A DNA stretch of 54,326 nucleotides, taken from contig SFEV01000012.1 in the NCBI GenBank assembly GCA_004557975.1, positions 1 to 54,326 on the forward strand, written 5' to 3'. The notes under the pieces are model-generated. The model had not been told where the DNA came from and made no database searches. It saw nothing but the letters and a program-made list of their open reading frames with translations. The stretch comes from Lachnospiraceae bacterium (GTDB taxonomy: Bacteria; Bacillota; Clostridia; Lachnospirales; Lachnospiraceae). This document shows, in pieces, positions 18,628-29,131 of this stretch (position 1 is its first letter; each line of letters begins with the position of its first letter). The position numbers were made by a program, and so were the translations under genes.

Positions 18628-19674
18628 TTACCTGTTCCCTTCCATATAACTTTTGCGAAGCTGACCGCATGCTCCATTGATATCACGGCCCATTTCTCTT
18701 CTAATAGTAACATTTATTCCGTTTTTTTCAAGTTTATTTTTAAATGCCTCGATAACCTGCTTCTTAGACTGCACATAATCCCGCTCTTTGATGGGATTTA
18801 CCGGAATCAGATTGACGTGGCAGTTGATATCGGAAATCAGCTCAGTCAGAGCGGCGGCATCTCTGTCCGTGTCATTCACACCTCCGACCAGGCTGTACTC
18901 AAACGTAATTCTTCTGCCGGTCTGTGCGAAATAGTACCTGCAGGCATCGAGCACATCGTTGATTTCGTACTTATATGCAATCGGCATCAGCTCTTTTCTC
19001 TTTTCCTGACTGGAAGCATGAAGGGAAAGCGCAAGCGTAATCTGCAGTTTTTCCTCTGCCAGCGCACGGATTTTTTCCACAATTCCGCAGGTCGACACTG
19101 TAATATTTCTCTGGCTGATATTCAGCCCGTTCTCATCAGTCAGAAGCTTCAGAAATATCAGAAGATTGTCGTAATTGTCCAGCGGCTCTCCCGTTCCCAT
19201 CACGACAAGATTGGAAACCCGCTCTCCGGAAATTTTCTGAATCCTGTACACCTGGTCCAGCATCTCTGAAGGAAGGAGGTTCCTCGTCAGGCCTCCCAGC
19301 GTGGATGCACAGAATCTGCAGCCCATCCTGCAGCCTGCCTGTGAAGAGATACAGACAGAATTCCCGTGATGATAACGCATCAGAACACTCTCAATCACAT
19401 TTCCGTCGTGAAGGCGGAACAGATATTTCTCTGTGCCGTCAATGGAAGAAATTTTCCGGTCTACCATCTCAAGGCACGTATAACTGTACTCCTCTCTGAG
19501 TTTTTCACGAAAACTCTTCGGAAGATTTGTCATCTCCTCATAGCTCCCTGCAAGCTTCACATGCATCCACTGATAGAGCTGCTTTGCACGGAACTTCTTT
19601 TCTCCAAGTGCTTCCACAACATTCTGGAGCTCTCCCATATCCAGTGATTTAATATCCTTTTTTTCTCTTTCCAT
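18628..19674 (-). CDS. rlmN: Dual-specificity 23S rRNA/tRNA adenine C2 methyltransferase
   Basis: RlmN is a radical-SAM enzyme that makes 2-methyladenosine at 23S A2503 and tRNA A37. The 348-aa protein has the CxxxCxxC iron-sulphur motif at C115, C119 and C122 (AGCRMGCRFCAS), the GTGEPLDNYDN segment, and the C-terminal methyl-carrying Cys (C336 in NGACGQL). Its stop is 6 bp before the prpC start. Its order here, after rsmB and before prpC, matches B. subtilis. Confidence 0.96.
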   Translation of the reverse strand: MEREKKDIKSLDMGELQNVVEALGEKKFRAKQLYQWMHVKLAGSYEEMTNLPKSFREKLREEYSYTCLEMVDRKISSIDGTEKYLFRLHDGNVIESVLMRYHHGNSVCISSQAGCRMGCRFCASTLGGLTRNLLPSEMLDQVYRIQKISGERVSNLVVMGTGEPLDNYDNLLIFLKLLTDENGLNISQRNITVSTCGIVEKIRALAEEKLQITLALSLHASSQEKRKELMPIAYKYEINDVLDACRYYFAQTGRRITFEYSLVGGVNDTDRDAAALTELISDINCHVNLIPVNPIKERDYVQSKKQVIEAFKNKLEKNGINVTIRREMGRDINGACGQLRKSYMEGNR

Positions 19675-19732
19675 CCTGTTTTTGTCTTTCCTTCCTGATA
19701 CCAGAATGATCCTGTACAGCTTTGCACACAGC

Positions 19733-21106
19733 TCATCTCATGATGTCCGGCTCCTCCAGCCTGCGAAGTCTCGCAATGAAAAACCCATCCGAGTGATGTA
19801 CGCCCGGCAGGAGCTGAATATAGCCTCCCTGCGTCGTCTTGCTGTGCAGCTCCTCACAGATATATGGATCAATATTTTCCAGCCGGAACGGGAAGTTTTC
19901 GAGAAACCACTTGATATTGAACTGATTCTCATCCGCTCCGATTGTGCACGTGCTGAAAATCAGCACGCCGCCGGGACGGACGTACTCCTGTACCACAGCC
20001 AGAATCCGGCGCTGCAGGCGAATGATATCCTGCTGCTGTTTTTCAGACATTTTATATTTGATATCCTGCTTTTTCCCAATTACACCGAGACCGGAGCACG
20101 GCACATCCGCCAGTACGATATCCGCCTTTCTGACGGAGGATTCGTCGCGCACCGTCGCATCCATCACCATGGCACGGATATTGATCGCCCCTGTGCGCTC
20201 AATATTTTCCTGCATCAGCTGCACCTTGTACTCGGAAACGTCGCGGGCCTCCACGTAACCGCTCCCTGAAAGCTTGTCTGCTATATGCAGGCTCTTGCCT
20301 CCCGGCGCTGCACAGACATCGATGCAGTAATCTCCCCAGTTGGGTGCTGCAATTTCAGCCACAAGCATGGAACTGATATCCTGGACCTGAATCCAGCCCT
20401 TTCGGAAAGCAGACACTGCTTTCATATAATTATAATCTGAAATCTCGAGAGCGTAATCGAGATACGGATGCTGTTTCACCGTAATATTCTGGGCTTCCAG
20501 CTCCGCGATGATCTCTTCTTTGGAAGCTCTGGAGAGATTGCAGCGGACAACAGTCCCTTTGCTCATATGAGAGTCACGGCAGATCTTCTCAGTAGTCTCA
20601 TACCCGAACTGTGACACCCATTTGCTGAGCATCCAGATCGGGAACGAATATTTCACAGAAAGATAATGCAGCGGCTCCTGCTGCTGATCCGGGTAACGCA
20701 CCTGATTCAGCCTGCGCGCCGTGTTGCGCAGCACACCATTGACGAAACCCTTCAGATTATAGAATCCCCTCTTCTGCGCCAGTCTGACCGCCTCGTTGCA
20801 CACGGCAGAATCCGGCACACTGTCCATATATTTCAGCTGATACACCGACATCCGCAGAAGATTGCGGATCAGTGGCTTCATATTATATACTGGCACATTG
20901 GAAAACTGTTCAATGATATAGTCCAGCTGAATCATATGCTCCAGTGTGCCTTCCACCACTCTCGTTATAAACGCCCTGTCACGCTTTTCCAGGTACTGGT
21001 ATTTCTCCAGCACCTCCCGGATCACCACATGGCTGTACGCTTCCTCCTCCGTAATCTCCTGCAGGACTCCCAGCGCAATCTCGCGTATATTTACCGGTTT
21101 AGTCAT
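19733..21106 (-). CDS. rsmB: 16S rRNA (cytosine(967)-C(5))-methyltransferase
   Basis: RsmB makes m5C967 in 16S rRNA. The protein (457 aa from ATG 21106) joins an N-terminal NusB-like RNA-binding domain (about 1-140) to a SAM methyltransferase domain with VCAAPGGKS, the catalytic PCSG and the second Cys in STCTIG. ATG 21106 is preferred over 21127 because GGGAGG lies just before it; it overlaps the stop of the zinc peptidase gene (ATGACTAA), suggesting coupled translation. Confidence 0.95.
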   Translation of the reverse strand: MTKPVNIREIALGVLQEITEEEAYSHVVIREVLEKYQYLEKRDRAFITRVVEGTLEHMIQLDYIIEQFSNVPVYNMKPLIRNLLRMSVYQLKYMDSVPDSAVCNEAVRLAQKRGFYNLKGFVNGVLRNTARRLNQVRYPDQQQEPLHYLSVKYSFPIWMLSKWVSQFGYETTEKICRDSHMSKGTVVRCNLSRASKEEIIAELEAQNITVKQHPYLDYALEISDYNYMKAVSAFRKGWIQVQDISSMLVAEIAAPNWGDYCIDVCAAPGGKSLHIADKLSGSGYVEARDVSEYKVQLMQENIERTGAINIRAMVMDATVRDESSVRKADIVLADVPCSGLGVIGKKQDIKYKMSEKQQQDIIRLQRRILAVVQEYVRPGGVLIFSTCTIGADENQFNIKWFLENFPFRLENIDPYICEELHSKTTQGGYIQLLPGVHHSDGFFIARLRRLEEPDIMR

Positions 21107-21845
21107 TTCGTTTTCTTCCTCCCGCAAGAATGATCAGACGCAGAAGCTGCAGTATGGAAGCTGCCAGACTTGCCACGTACGTCATGGCCGCCGCACCCAG
21201 CACTTTCCTTCCGGCTGCCAGCTCCGTATCTCCCAGCATATGTGTCTCCCTCAGCACCTGCAGTGCACGGGAGGAAGCGTTAAACTCCACCGGAAGCGTC
21301 ACGAGCTGAAACAGAACTGCCAGAGAAAACAGAATAATCCCGACCGTCACAAGAGGGCGCACCGACAGAATCAATCCCATCAGAAAAACCGGCCAGGAAA
21401 GTGTGGAACCAAAATTTGCAAGCGGAACGAGTGTGCTTCGCAGTACCAGCGGGCCGTAGCTTTTCTGATGCTGAATTGCGTGCCCGCACTCATGAGCTGC
21501 CACGCAGACTGCCGCCACAGAATTGGAGCCGTATGTGCTGTCCGACAGACGCAGAACCTTTGATCTGGGATCATAATGGTCTGTCAGCTCACCGGATACA
21601 CGCTCAATTCTCACATCGTAAATTCCCGAGCTGTGCAGCACCTTCTCCGCCGCCATGGCACCTGTCAGTCCCGACATGCTCCGCACACGCGAATACTGTG
21701 CGAAGGTGCTCTTTACACGCGCTGATGCAATCATGGAGAGAATCAGTCCCGCAATCACAAGAAGATATGTCCAGTCCATATAGCGGTACATTCCGTAGCC
21801 GCCGTAACCATAAAATGCATTTGATGATGATACCAAAAGATTCAT
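21099..21845 (-). CDS. Membrane zinc metallopeptidase, YugP family
   Basis: This belongs to the small family of membrane-bound neutral zinc metallopeptidases (Zn_peptidase_2). The substrate is unknown. The 248-aa protein has a Tyr/Gly-rich N-terminus, a membrane helix at about 25-41, the zinc site HECGH at 118-122, and further hydrophobic segments at about 145-200 and 220-240. The link between fmt and rsmB is common in Clostridia. Translation of rsmB overlaps its stop codon. Confidence 0.88.
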   Translation of the reverse strand: MNLLVSSSNAFYGYGGYGMYRYMDWTYLLVIAGLILSMIASARVKSTFAQYSRVRSMSGLTGAMAAEKVLHSSGIYDVRIERVSGELTDHYDPRSKVLRLSDSTYGSNSVAAVCVAAHECGHAIQHQKSYGPLVLRSTLVPLANFGSTLSWPVFLMGLILSVRPLVTVGIILFSLAVLFQLVTLPVEFNASSRALQVLRETHMLGDTELAAGRKVLGAAAMTYVASLAASILQLLRLIILAGGRKRND

Positions 21846-21856
21846 TCAATCAACTC

Positions 21857-22818
<962 letters not shown>

Positions 22819-22822
<4 letters not shown>

Positions 22823-23310
22823 GATTCCTCCGCATCCTCCGCGTCCTCGTCCCCTGTCACATCAAACAGGTCGCCTTCCACGTGTCTTACGTACATAATA
22901 CCGTCAAGATGATCGCACTCATGGCAGACTGCGCGTGCCAGAAGCTCCTCTCCCTCCAGCTCGTACTCCTCCATATTTTCATTGAACGCTTTCACCTTCA
23001 CGTAGTTGGGTCTCGTCACAATTCCGGCCTGTCCCGGAAGGCTGAGACATCCTTCCTGCCCTGTCTGCTCCCCTGAGGTCTCCAGAATCTCAGGATTGAT
23101 CATGACAATCGGACCCTCACCTACATCTATTACCACAATTCGCTTTAATATACCTACCTGAGGAGCAGCCAGACCGACTCCGCCTGCCTCATACATCGTA
23201 TCCAGCATATCCAGAATCAGCTCTCTCGTGCGCGGCGTGATCTCCTTCACCGGTTTGCACACCTTCTCGAGCCTGTCGTCTCCCATAATTCTGATCTGTC
23301 TTATTGCCAT
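22819..23310 (-). CDS. def: Peptide deformylase
   Basis: Def removes the formyl group from nascent proteins using an active-site metal. From ATG 23310 it has 163 aa with the three classical motifs: GVGLAAPQVG, EGCLSLPG (metal Cys) and HECDH (metal His pair and catalytic Glu). The C-terminus is strongly acidic. GGAGG precedes ATG 23310; an upstream in-frame ATG (23337) lies inside priA and is less likely. Confidence 0.96.
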
Positions 23311-23330
23311 TTCTTCTTCCTCCATTTCAT

Positions 23331-25598
23331 TCAGCATCGCTCAAAACTGATTTTCAGTTCCCGGAAGCCCTCATTTATCTCAATATACTGCTCTGCCATG
23401 TTTTTTACAGCAGTCAGTACTTTGGGTTCTTCATGTTTTACATACATCGCCTTGCGGTACACATCGTTGATTCTGGCTATGGGCTCATCGGACGGTCCAA
23501 TGACTGCTGCACCGTATTTCCCCGCCACCTGGCGCACAAACCGTGCCAGATAGGAGGATGCCAGTTCCAGTCGTTCCTGACTTTCACAGGCACAGTGCAC
23601 CGCCATCATATCCCCTGCCGGCGGATAACCGGACAGCCTGCGGTAAGCAAGCTCCTGCTCATAAAACGGCTCATACGCCTGTGACGCCGCACACGTGATG
23701 GCGTAATGCTCCGGAGCATACGTCTGAATGACCACTTCTCCCATCTGAGTACCGCGGCCTGCTCTTCCCGCCGCCTGTGTCAGAAGCTGGAAGGTTCTCT
23801 CCCCTGCCCGGTAATCGCTGACGTTCAGAGACATATCTGCCGCCAGGATCCCCACCAGCGTCACCCCCGGAAAATCATGTCCCTTGACAATCATCTGGGT
23901 CCCGATCAGGATATCTGCCTCACGGTCACCAAAAGCACGCAGAATTTCCGCGTGTCCGTCTTTTCCCTTTGTGGTATCGGCATCCATCCTCAGAATACGC
24001 GCCCCGGGAAATTCTGCTGATACCAGTTCCTCAATCTGCTGTGTCCCGGCCTTAAAGCCACCGATATACGGAGAGGAACACGCAGGACATTTCCGGATGG
24101 CAGGCTCCTCATAACCGCAGTAATGGCAGACCAGTCTTCCGTTTCTGTGAAGAGAAAGTGACACGTCACAGTGAGGACACTTCATCACGTGTCCGCAGGA
24201 GCGACAGGACACAAAGCCTGAATAGCCCCTGCGGTTCAGAAACAGCATGATCTGCTGATGCTTTTCCAGACAGTGCTCCATCTTTTCATGAAGTGTGCGG
24301 CTCAAAATAGAACGGTTGCCCTCCTTCAGCTCACTTCTCATATCCACCGTATACACCTGCGGCAGCGCCCCTCCCGCAGCGCGCTGTCTCATGGTAAACA
24401 GTGTACAGTCACCGTTTTTTGCCTCATAATACGCTTCCATCGACGGTGTCGCCGAGCCGAGCACAAGCTTTGCATTCTCCAGCATCGCCCGTTTTTTCGC
24501 CGTCTCTCTCGCATGATACCGGGGCACCGTCTCACTGGCGTAGGATGGCTCATGTTCCTCATCTATAATAATGATTCCAAGCTTCGAAAATGGGGTAAAC
24601 AGCGCAGAGCGCGGTCCGATCATCACATCAATGTCACCGCTTTGTGCCCGTTCGAACTGATCATACCGTTCTGCCTGAGACAGCCGTGAATGCAGAATCG
24701 AAATTCTGTCTCCGAATCTGCGGTAAAACCGGATCACGTTCTGATACGTCAGTGAGATTTCCGGTATCAGCAGAATTGCCTGCTGCCCTTTCCTGAGCGC
24801 TTCCGCAATCAGCTCCATGTAAACTGCAGTCTTGCCGCTTCCTGTCACCCCGTGTATCAGATATTCGGCAAACTCTTTTGTCTCCCACTCCTGACAGATC
24901 GAATCCACCACGTGCTGCTGCTCCGATGTCAGGGTAACTGCGGTGTTCTGCGTCTTTTCTGCGCTCTCCTCATCCCGCTCTTTGCGGGCCTCCCCCCGCA
25001 GTTGCTCCAGAATCGCCGGAGTCCTGTAGACCTGCTCCGTCTCGCATCTGAGAATCCCCTCTTCCTCCAGAGGACGCCATACGGAGGCTGTCACCTTCAG
25101 GCTGCCGGTCACCAGCTCCCGGGGCAGCACAGGCTCCTCGATCAGAGCCTCCAGAAGACGGGCCCGCGCCGTCTGATGCTTTCTGCGGCACAGCTCAAGC
25201 TTCTGCTGCGCCTCCCCGGGCGAAACCGCCAGCACAATCCATTTTTTCTTTTTTTCCGCTGCCTTCTGCCGAAACGGCAGTACGGTGCGCAGCGCCTGCA
25301 CCGTTGTGGAACCGTAATAGTCCCTCATCCACAGCGCCAGAGCAGTCAGCTTAGATTCCGCCCCGGCCAGATTCGTCTCCAGCCTGAGAATCATTTTCAG
25401 CTTATCCGGAGGACAGGACGCATGCTCCGTGATCCGCAGCACGTATCCCTTTACCGGACGGTCTGAGCGTCCAAAAGGAACCTCCACCACATTCCCCGGC
25501 TCCAGAACAGACTGCAGAGATTCGGGGATGCGGTACTGGAACGTCTGATCCAGCCTGCTGTGTGAGATATCAATAATGATATCCGCGTATAGCTCCAT
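23331..25598 (-). CDS. priA: Primosomal protein N' (replication restart helicase PriA)
   Basis: PriA recognises stalled forks and reloads the replisome; it is a 3'-5' DNA helicase. The 755-aa protein has the N-terminal DNA-binding domain, Walker A GVTGSGKT, the DEEH helicase box, and eight Cys in CxxC pairs (about 445-490) forming the two zinc sites. The late TQAAGRAGR is motif VI. It follows murE by 9 bp and overlaps the upstream part of the def region. Confidence 0.96.
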   Translation of the reverse strand: MELYADIIIDISHSRLDQTFQYRIPESLQSVLEPGNVVEVPFGRSDRPVKGYVLRITEHASCPPDKLKMILRLETNLAGAESKLTALALWMRDYYGSTTVQALRTVLPFRQKAAEKKKKWIVLAVSPGEAQQKLELCRRKHQTARARLLEALIEEPVLPRELVTGSLKVTASVWRPLEEEGILRCETEQVYRTPAILEQLRGEARKERDEESAEKTQNTAVTLTSEQQHVVDSICQEWETKEFAEYLIHGVTGSGKTAVYMELIAEALRKGQQAILLIPEISLTYQNVIRFYRRFGDRISILHSRLSQAERYDQFERAQSGDIDVMIGPRSALFTPFSKLGIIIIDEEHEPSYASETVPRYHARETAKKRAMLENAKLVLGSATPSMEAYYEAKNGDCTLFTMRQRAAGGALPQVYTVDMRSELKEGNRSILSRTLHEKMEHCLEKHQQIMLFLNRRGYSGFVSCRSCGHVMKCPHCDVSLSLHRNGRLVCHYCGYEEPAIRKCPACSSPYIGGFKAGTQQIEELVSAEFPGARILRMDADTTKGKDGHAEILRAFGDREADILIGTQMIVKGHDFPGVTLVGILAADMSLNVSDYRAGERTFQLLTQAAGRAGRGTQMGEVVIQTYAPEHYAITCAASQAYEPFYEQELAYRRLSGYPPAGDMMAVHCACESQERLELASSYLARFVRQVAGKYGAAVIGPSDEPIARINDVYRKAMYVKHEEPKVLTAVKNMAEQYIEINEGFRELKISFERC

Positions 25599-25607
25599 AT
25601 TAATCGC

Positions 25608-27077
25608 TTATCTTCCTTCCAGAATTTCCTGAATAATTACCCTCTCATCCATCGGATAATGTTTTCCTTCAATTTCCTGATAATCCTCATGGCCCTTTCC
25701 CGCAAGGACAATGACATCCCCCGGTTCGCCATGGTGAATCGCATAGGCAATCGCTTCTTTCCGGTCCGTAATCTTAATATACTTTCCGTCTGTTTTCTCA
25801 ATACCTGTCACAATATCTGCAATGATGTCCTCCGGCTTCTCATACCGTGGATTATCCGACGTGATAATCGTCAGATCCGCAAGCTGTCCTGACACCTCAC
25901 CCATCTCATAGCGGCGCAGCTTTGAGCGGTTGCCGCCGCAGCCGAACAGACACACGAGACGGCGCGGATGATACTCCCGAAGTGTTGTGAGCAAACTCTT
26001 GAGTGCCATTGCATTGTGAGCGTAGTCGATCATCAGCGTAAAATCATTGGAGACCTTCACCATCTCCACACGGCCCTTCACCTTCGCCGTCCGAAGAGCA
26101 TTCTGAATGTCCTCCACGGCTACTTTGAAGTGTCTGCAGACGGCAATCGCCGTCAGAGAATTATACACACTGAATTTTCCGGGAATATCAATCTCCACAT
26201 CGAAGCGCTCCCCTGCATCACTGCCGCATGCAGCAGTATACGCAATCCCCAGGTATCCCGGCTTTGACACGAGATGCAGGTCCTCCGCACGAACCCCCGC
26301 CTCTTCGGAGAGTCCGAAGCTTTCCACTTCACACGTATGACCTTTCAGAATCTGTTCCAGATGCTCATCGTCCGCATTCACAATGCCGAGCCTGCACTGA
26401 CGGAACAGACGGCTCTTGCATTCCATGTAATCCTCAAAGCTTTCATGCTCTGCCGGTCCGATATGATCCGGCTCAATATTTGTAAATATGCCGATCTCGA
26501 AGGGAATACCTGCCGTGCGGTGCAGCATCAGGCCCTGGGAGGATACCTCCATCACCACAATCTGACAGCCCGCATCCGCCATTTTGCGGAAATATTCCTG
26601 GATCGTATAGGATTCGGGTGTCGTATGCTCTGCCGGAATCACCTCGTCTCCGATAATAGTCTCGATCGTTCCGATCAGCCCCACCCTGTAGCCTGCAGAC
26701 TCCAGAATTGATTTTACCATGTAAGTCGTCGTCGTCTTTCCCTTGGTGCCGGTGATGCCGATAATCTTCATCTCATTGGCCGGATATCCAAAGTATGCCG
26801 CTGAAATCAGCGCCATCGCGTACCGCGTATCATCGACCTGAATCACAGTCACATCCTGCGGTGCTTCCACCGGCTCCTCCACCACGAGGACCCTGGCTCC
26901 CTTCGCCACAACATCCGGAACAAACCGGTGACCGTCCGTCACTGCACCTCTGATGCAGAAAAACAGTGACCCGTCCTCCACCTTTCTGGAATCATTGATT
27001 ACATTTTTTACCTCAGTATCAACTGTACCCTGAAGACAGCGGTAGGATACGTGCTCTAAAAGTTTTTCCAGTTTCAT
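25608..27077 (-). CDS. murE: UDP-MurNAc-L-Ala-D-Glu:meso-diaminopimelate ligase
   Basis: MurE adds the third residue of the stem peptide. The 489-aa protein carries the Mur-ligase P-loop GTKGKTT (110-116), DYAHN (351-355), and DNPR at 408-411, the motif that marks ligases for meso-diaminopimelate rather than lysine. The wall is therefore predicted to contain meso-DAP. GGAGG precedes the ATG. Unlike in Bacillus, murE is not in the dcw cluster but heads the priA-def-fmt operon. Confidence 0.96.
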   Translation of the reverse strand: MKLEKLLEHVSYRCLQGTVDTEVKNVINDSRKVEDGSLFFCIRGAVTDGHRFVPDVVAKGARVLVVEEPVEAPQDVTVIQVDDTRYAMALISAAYFGYPANEMKIIGITGTKGKTTTTYMVKSILESAGYRVGLIGTIETIIGDEVIPAEHTTPESYTIQEYFRKMADAGCQIVVMEVSSQGLMLHRTAGIPFEIGIFTNIEPDHIGPAEHESFEDYMECKSRLFRQCRLGIVNADDEHLEQILKGHTCEVESFGLSEEAGVRAEDLHLVSKPGYLGIAYTAACGSDAGERFDVEIDIPGKFSVYNSLTAIAVCRHFKVAVEDIQNALRTAKVKGRVEMVKVSNDFTLMIDYAHNAMALKSLLTTLREYHPRRLVCLFGCGGNRSKLRRYEMGEVSGQLADLTIITSDNPRYEKPEDIIADIVTGIEKTDGKYIKITDRKEAIAYAIHHGEPGDVIVLAGKGHEDYQEIEGKHYPMDERVIIQEILEGR

Positions 27078-27111
27078 ATCAGACTACCTCCGTTATAAAT
27101 ACTCCGTGGTC

Positions 27112-27140
27112 ATTTTATCATGTATAAACAGACACCACAA
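27112..27140 (-). promoter_or_regulatory. Promoter before murE
   Basis: TTGTGG (27140-27135), a 17-nt spacer and TAAAAT (27117-27112) lie 35-65 bp before murE. This is the likely promoter of the murE-to-rpe operon. Confidence 0.6.
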
Positions 27141-27193
27141 GTTTTTTTTAATATAAAATAGATCTTTTTCATTCAATATATGATATTTAAATC

Positions 27194-27784
27194 CTACAGT
27201 TTTACCACAAGCGCCGGGATCGGCGGATGATTCGGACGGTTGTAATACTCTGTGACCAGCACGAGGTACTTTCTGGAATCAAGCTGTCCGAGCCACCGAA
27301 GCACAGCATCCTTCTCCGCGAAGCCGCTGTCCCCGCCGCTGTAGATACACACACTCATGGCACCGCCTCTTCTCAGGATCCCGAGTCCCTGCTCCAGAGC
27401 CTCAATTGTAGTCCCGGGCTTCGTCGCCAGAGAGTGATCCCCTCCCGGCAGATAGCCAAGATTAAATGCAATACAGTCCGCCGAATTTTCCTGTACATAC
27501 TGATTCATATGGCTGTGTGAATCGAGAATCAGTCTGTAATTGCAGTAATCGAGGTTCTCCCGGAGACGTTTCTGTGTATGTGCAATCGCTTCCGGCTGAA
27601 TATCAAAGGCAAGGACACTGCCCGTTTCTCCTGCCATGCGGCAGAGGTATTCCGTATCATTTCCGTTTCCCATGGTGGCGTCAATGCACAGAGATCCCTC
27701 CCGGATATGCCCGCCCATCATGCGCCTGCACCATGCCGTAATCCGGTAATCTTCTCCTGTGGTATGTTCCGTAATTGTTTCCAT
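27194..27784 (-). CDS. mnmM: tRNA 5-aminomethyl-2-thiouridine methyltransferase MnmM (YtqB-like)
   Basis: This family of class I SAM methyltransferases (rRNA_methylase/YtqB) includes MnmM, which completes mnm5s2U34 in tRNAs of Gram-positive bacteria. The 196-aa protein has the SAM loop DATMGNGNDT, the motif NLGYLPGGDH and the C-terminal NRPNHPPIPALVV that mark the YtqB group. It stands alone, 116 bp before murE. Family assignment is firm; the exact tRNA substrate is inferred from the B. subtilis protein. Confidence 0.85.
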   Translation of the reverse strand: METITEHTTGEDYRITAWCRRMMGGHIREGSLCIDATMGNGNDTEYLCRMAGETGSVLAFDIQPEAIAHTQKRLRENLDYCNYRLILDSHSHMNQYVQENSADCIAFNLGYLPGGDHSLATKPGTTIEALEQGLGILRRGGAMSVCIYSGGDSGFAEKDAVLRWLGQLDSRKYLVLVTEYYNRPNHPPIPALVVKL

Positions 27785-27888
27785 TTGTTTCTCCCTGTTT
27801 CGTATCCGTTCCGTATCTTCACAGATATGATTCGACCTGTTCTGAACAGTTACTTTCTTTTATAGTACAGATTATATACGTTAAGAAA

Positions 27889-27913
27889 GCGGAGGCAAAC
27901 GAATTACCTCCGC
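27889..27913 (-). terminator. Terminator after the D-hydroxyacid dehydrogenase
   Basis: A perfect 7-bp stem GCGGAGG/CCTCCGC with an 11-nt loop is followed by TTTCTT on the minus strand. Confidence 0.65.
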
Positions 27914-27997
27914 CCGGGTGCTTACCAGAAACACTGCTTTTTATTCTCACCGTAAAGAGAACAGCTCCTCCTGATGTTCTTTTCTCATCACTTCCCG

Positions 27998-28963
27998 TCA
28001 ATACCCAAGCTCACGGTTCACCACATGGGTCAGCGCTTCCCCTGCAAGATACCGCTTCAGATTGTCCGCACAGATTTCCGCGATCAGATCCAGCGTCACC
28101 GGAATATGGAAGCCGCCTGCCACGTGGGGCGTCAGATACAGATTTTGGGCGTTCCACAGGCGGTGATCCGCAGGAAGCGGCTCCTGCTCCATCACGTCCA
28201 GAACTGCTCCTGCAATTTCTCCCTGCTCCAGCGCATCATACAGCGCATCCGGATCCACGGAATTGCCGCGGCCTGCATTGATCAGATATGCGGAGCGTTT
28301 CATGGCAGCAAACTGCTCCCGTCCAAGCAGGTGCAGCGTCTGCGGTGTGCCCGGTAGCACAGCAGCCACAATATCGGCCCGCTTCAGACATTCTTCCAGG
28401 TCTGCCATCGTATGGAGCTCATCGACTTCCTCCGGCACAGTACCTGCATGGCGGCGGATTCCGATAATATAGCTGCCCATGGCTTTCATGACGCGGGCAT
28501 AGCGCAGTCCGATATTTCCCAGACCAAGCACAAGGATGCATGCACCCTGTGCGGCCATCACGCCTCCCTCATCCTTCCACTGGTGATTCTGCTGATTTAC
28601 ATGGTAAGGATACAGCTTTTTCATCAACGCGAGGGTCGCTGAAATCATATACTCTGACACTGAGATATCATACGCTCCGGACGCATTCGTCAGCGCCACA
28701 CTGTCCTTCAGCACTCCCGGCTGACAGTACAGATCAGCGCCGGCACTGTTGAGCTGCAGCCATTTCAGATTCCGGGCCGCCTGTATTTTCTCTTTCGGCA
28801 GATTTCCCATGATTACTTCTGCCTCCGCCACATCCTGTTCTGTCAGCTCCTCCGCTTTTTTATATATTACCTCGACGCCATCCGCCGCAGCAGAGATTTT
28901 TTTCTTCTGTTCTTCTGTAAATGGAATCTTCACCAGTATTTTTCTTCCTGTCGATTCACTCAT
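27998..28963 (-). CDS. D-2-hydroxyacid dehydrogenase family protein
   Basis: This is an NAD(P)-dependent oxidoreductase of the D-isomer-specific 2-hydroxyacid group; the substrate cannot be told. From ATG 28963 it has 321 aa. It shows the dinucleotide loop GLGNIG, the catalytic Arg in NAGRGNSVD, the Glu in MEQEPLP and the His in TPHVAGG. The start at 28963 has GGAGG upstream and fits the promoter at 29042-29070; longer in-frame starts overlap that promoter. It appears monocistronic. Confidence 0.88.
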   Translation of the reverse strand: MSESTGRKILVKIPFTEEQKKKISAAADGVEVIYKKAEELTEQDVAEAEVIMGNLPKEKIQAARNLKWLQLNSAGADLYCQPGVLKDSVALTNASGAYDISVSEYMISATLALMKKLYPYHVNQQNHQWKDEGGVMAAQGACILVLGLGNIGLRYARVMKAMGSYIIGIRRHAGTVPEEVDELHTMADLEECLKRADIVAAVLPGTPQTLHLLGREQFAAMKRSAYLINAGRGNSVDPDALYDALEQGEIAGAVLDVMEQEPLPADHRLWNAQNLYLTPHVAGGFHIPVTLDLIAEICADNLKRYLAGEALTHVVNRELGY

Positions 28964-29041
28964 TCCTGTATCCTCCATGTTCTCTGTTTTCTTCCGGTAT
29001 GCTGCCTGTATTTTCCCTGGCGCAGCTCTCCGTTTCCACTT

Positions 29042-29070
29042 AGTATAATGATTTTTTCGGATATCCACAA
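29042..29070 (-). promoter_or_regulatory. Promoter of the D-hydroxyacid dehydrogenase gene
   Basis: TTGTGG (29070-29065), a 17-nt spacer and TATACT (29047-29042) lie just after the gltD terminator. This fixes the dehydrogenase start downstream at 28963. Confidence 0.7.
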
Positions 29071-29072
29071 CC

Positions 29073-29124
29073 TGTAATTTAAAAAACCTGCCATCTGCCG
29101 GAATTATTTCCCGGCCGATGGCAG
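29073..29124 (-). terminator. Terminator of gltBD
   Basis: A long stem (CCTGCCATC...GATGGCAGG with inner CCGG pairs) followed by TTTTTT on the minus strand ends the glutamate synthase operon a few bases after the gltD stop. Confidence 0.85.
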
Positions 29125-29131
29125 GTTCTGT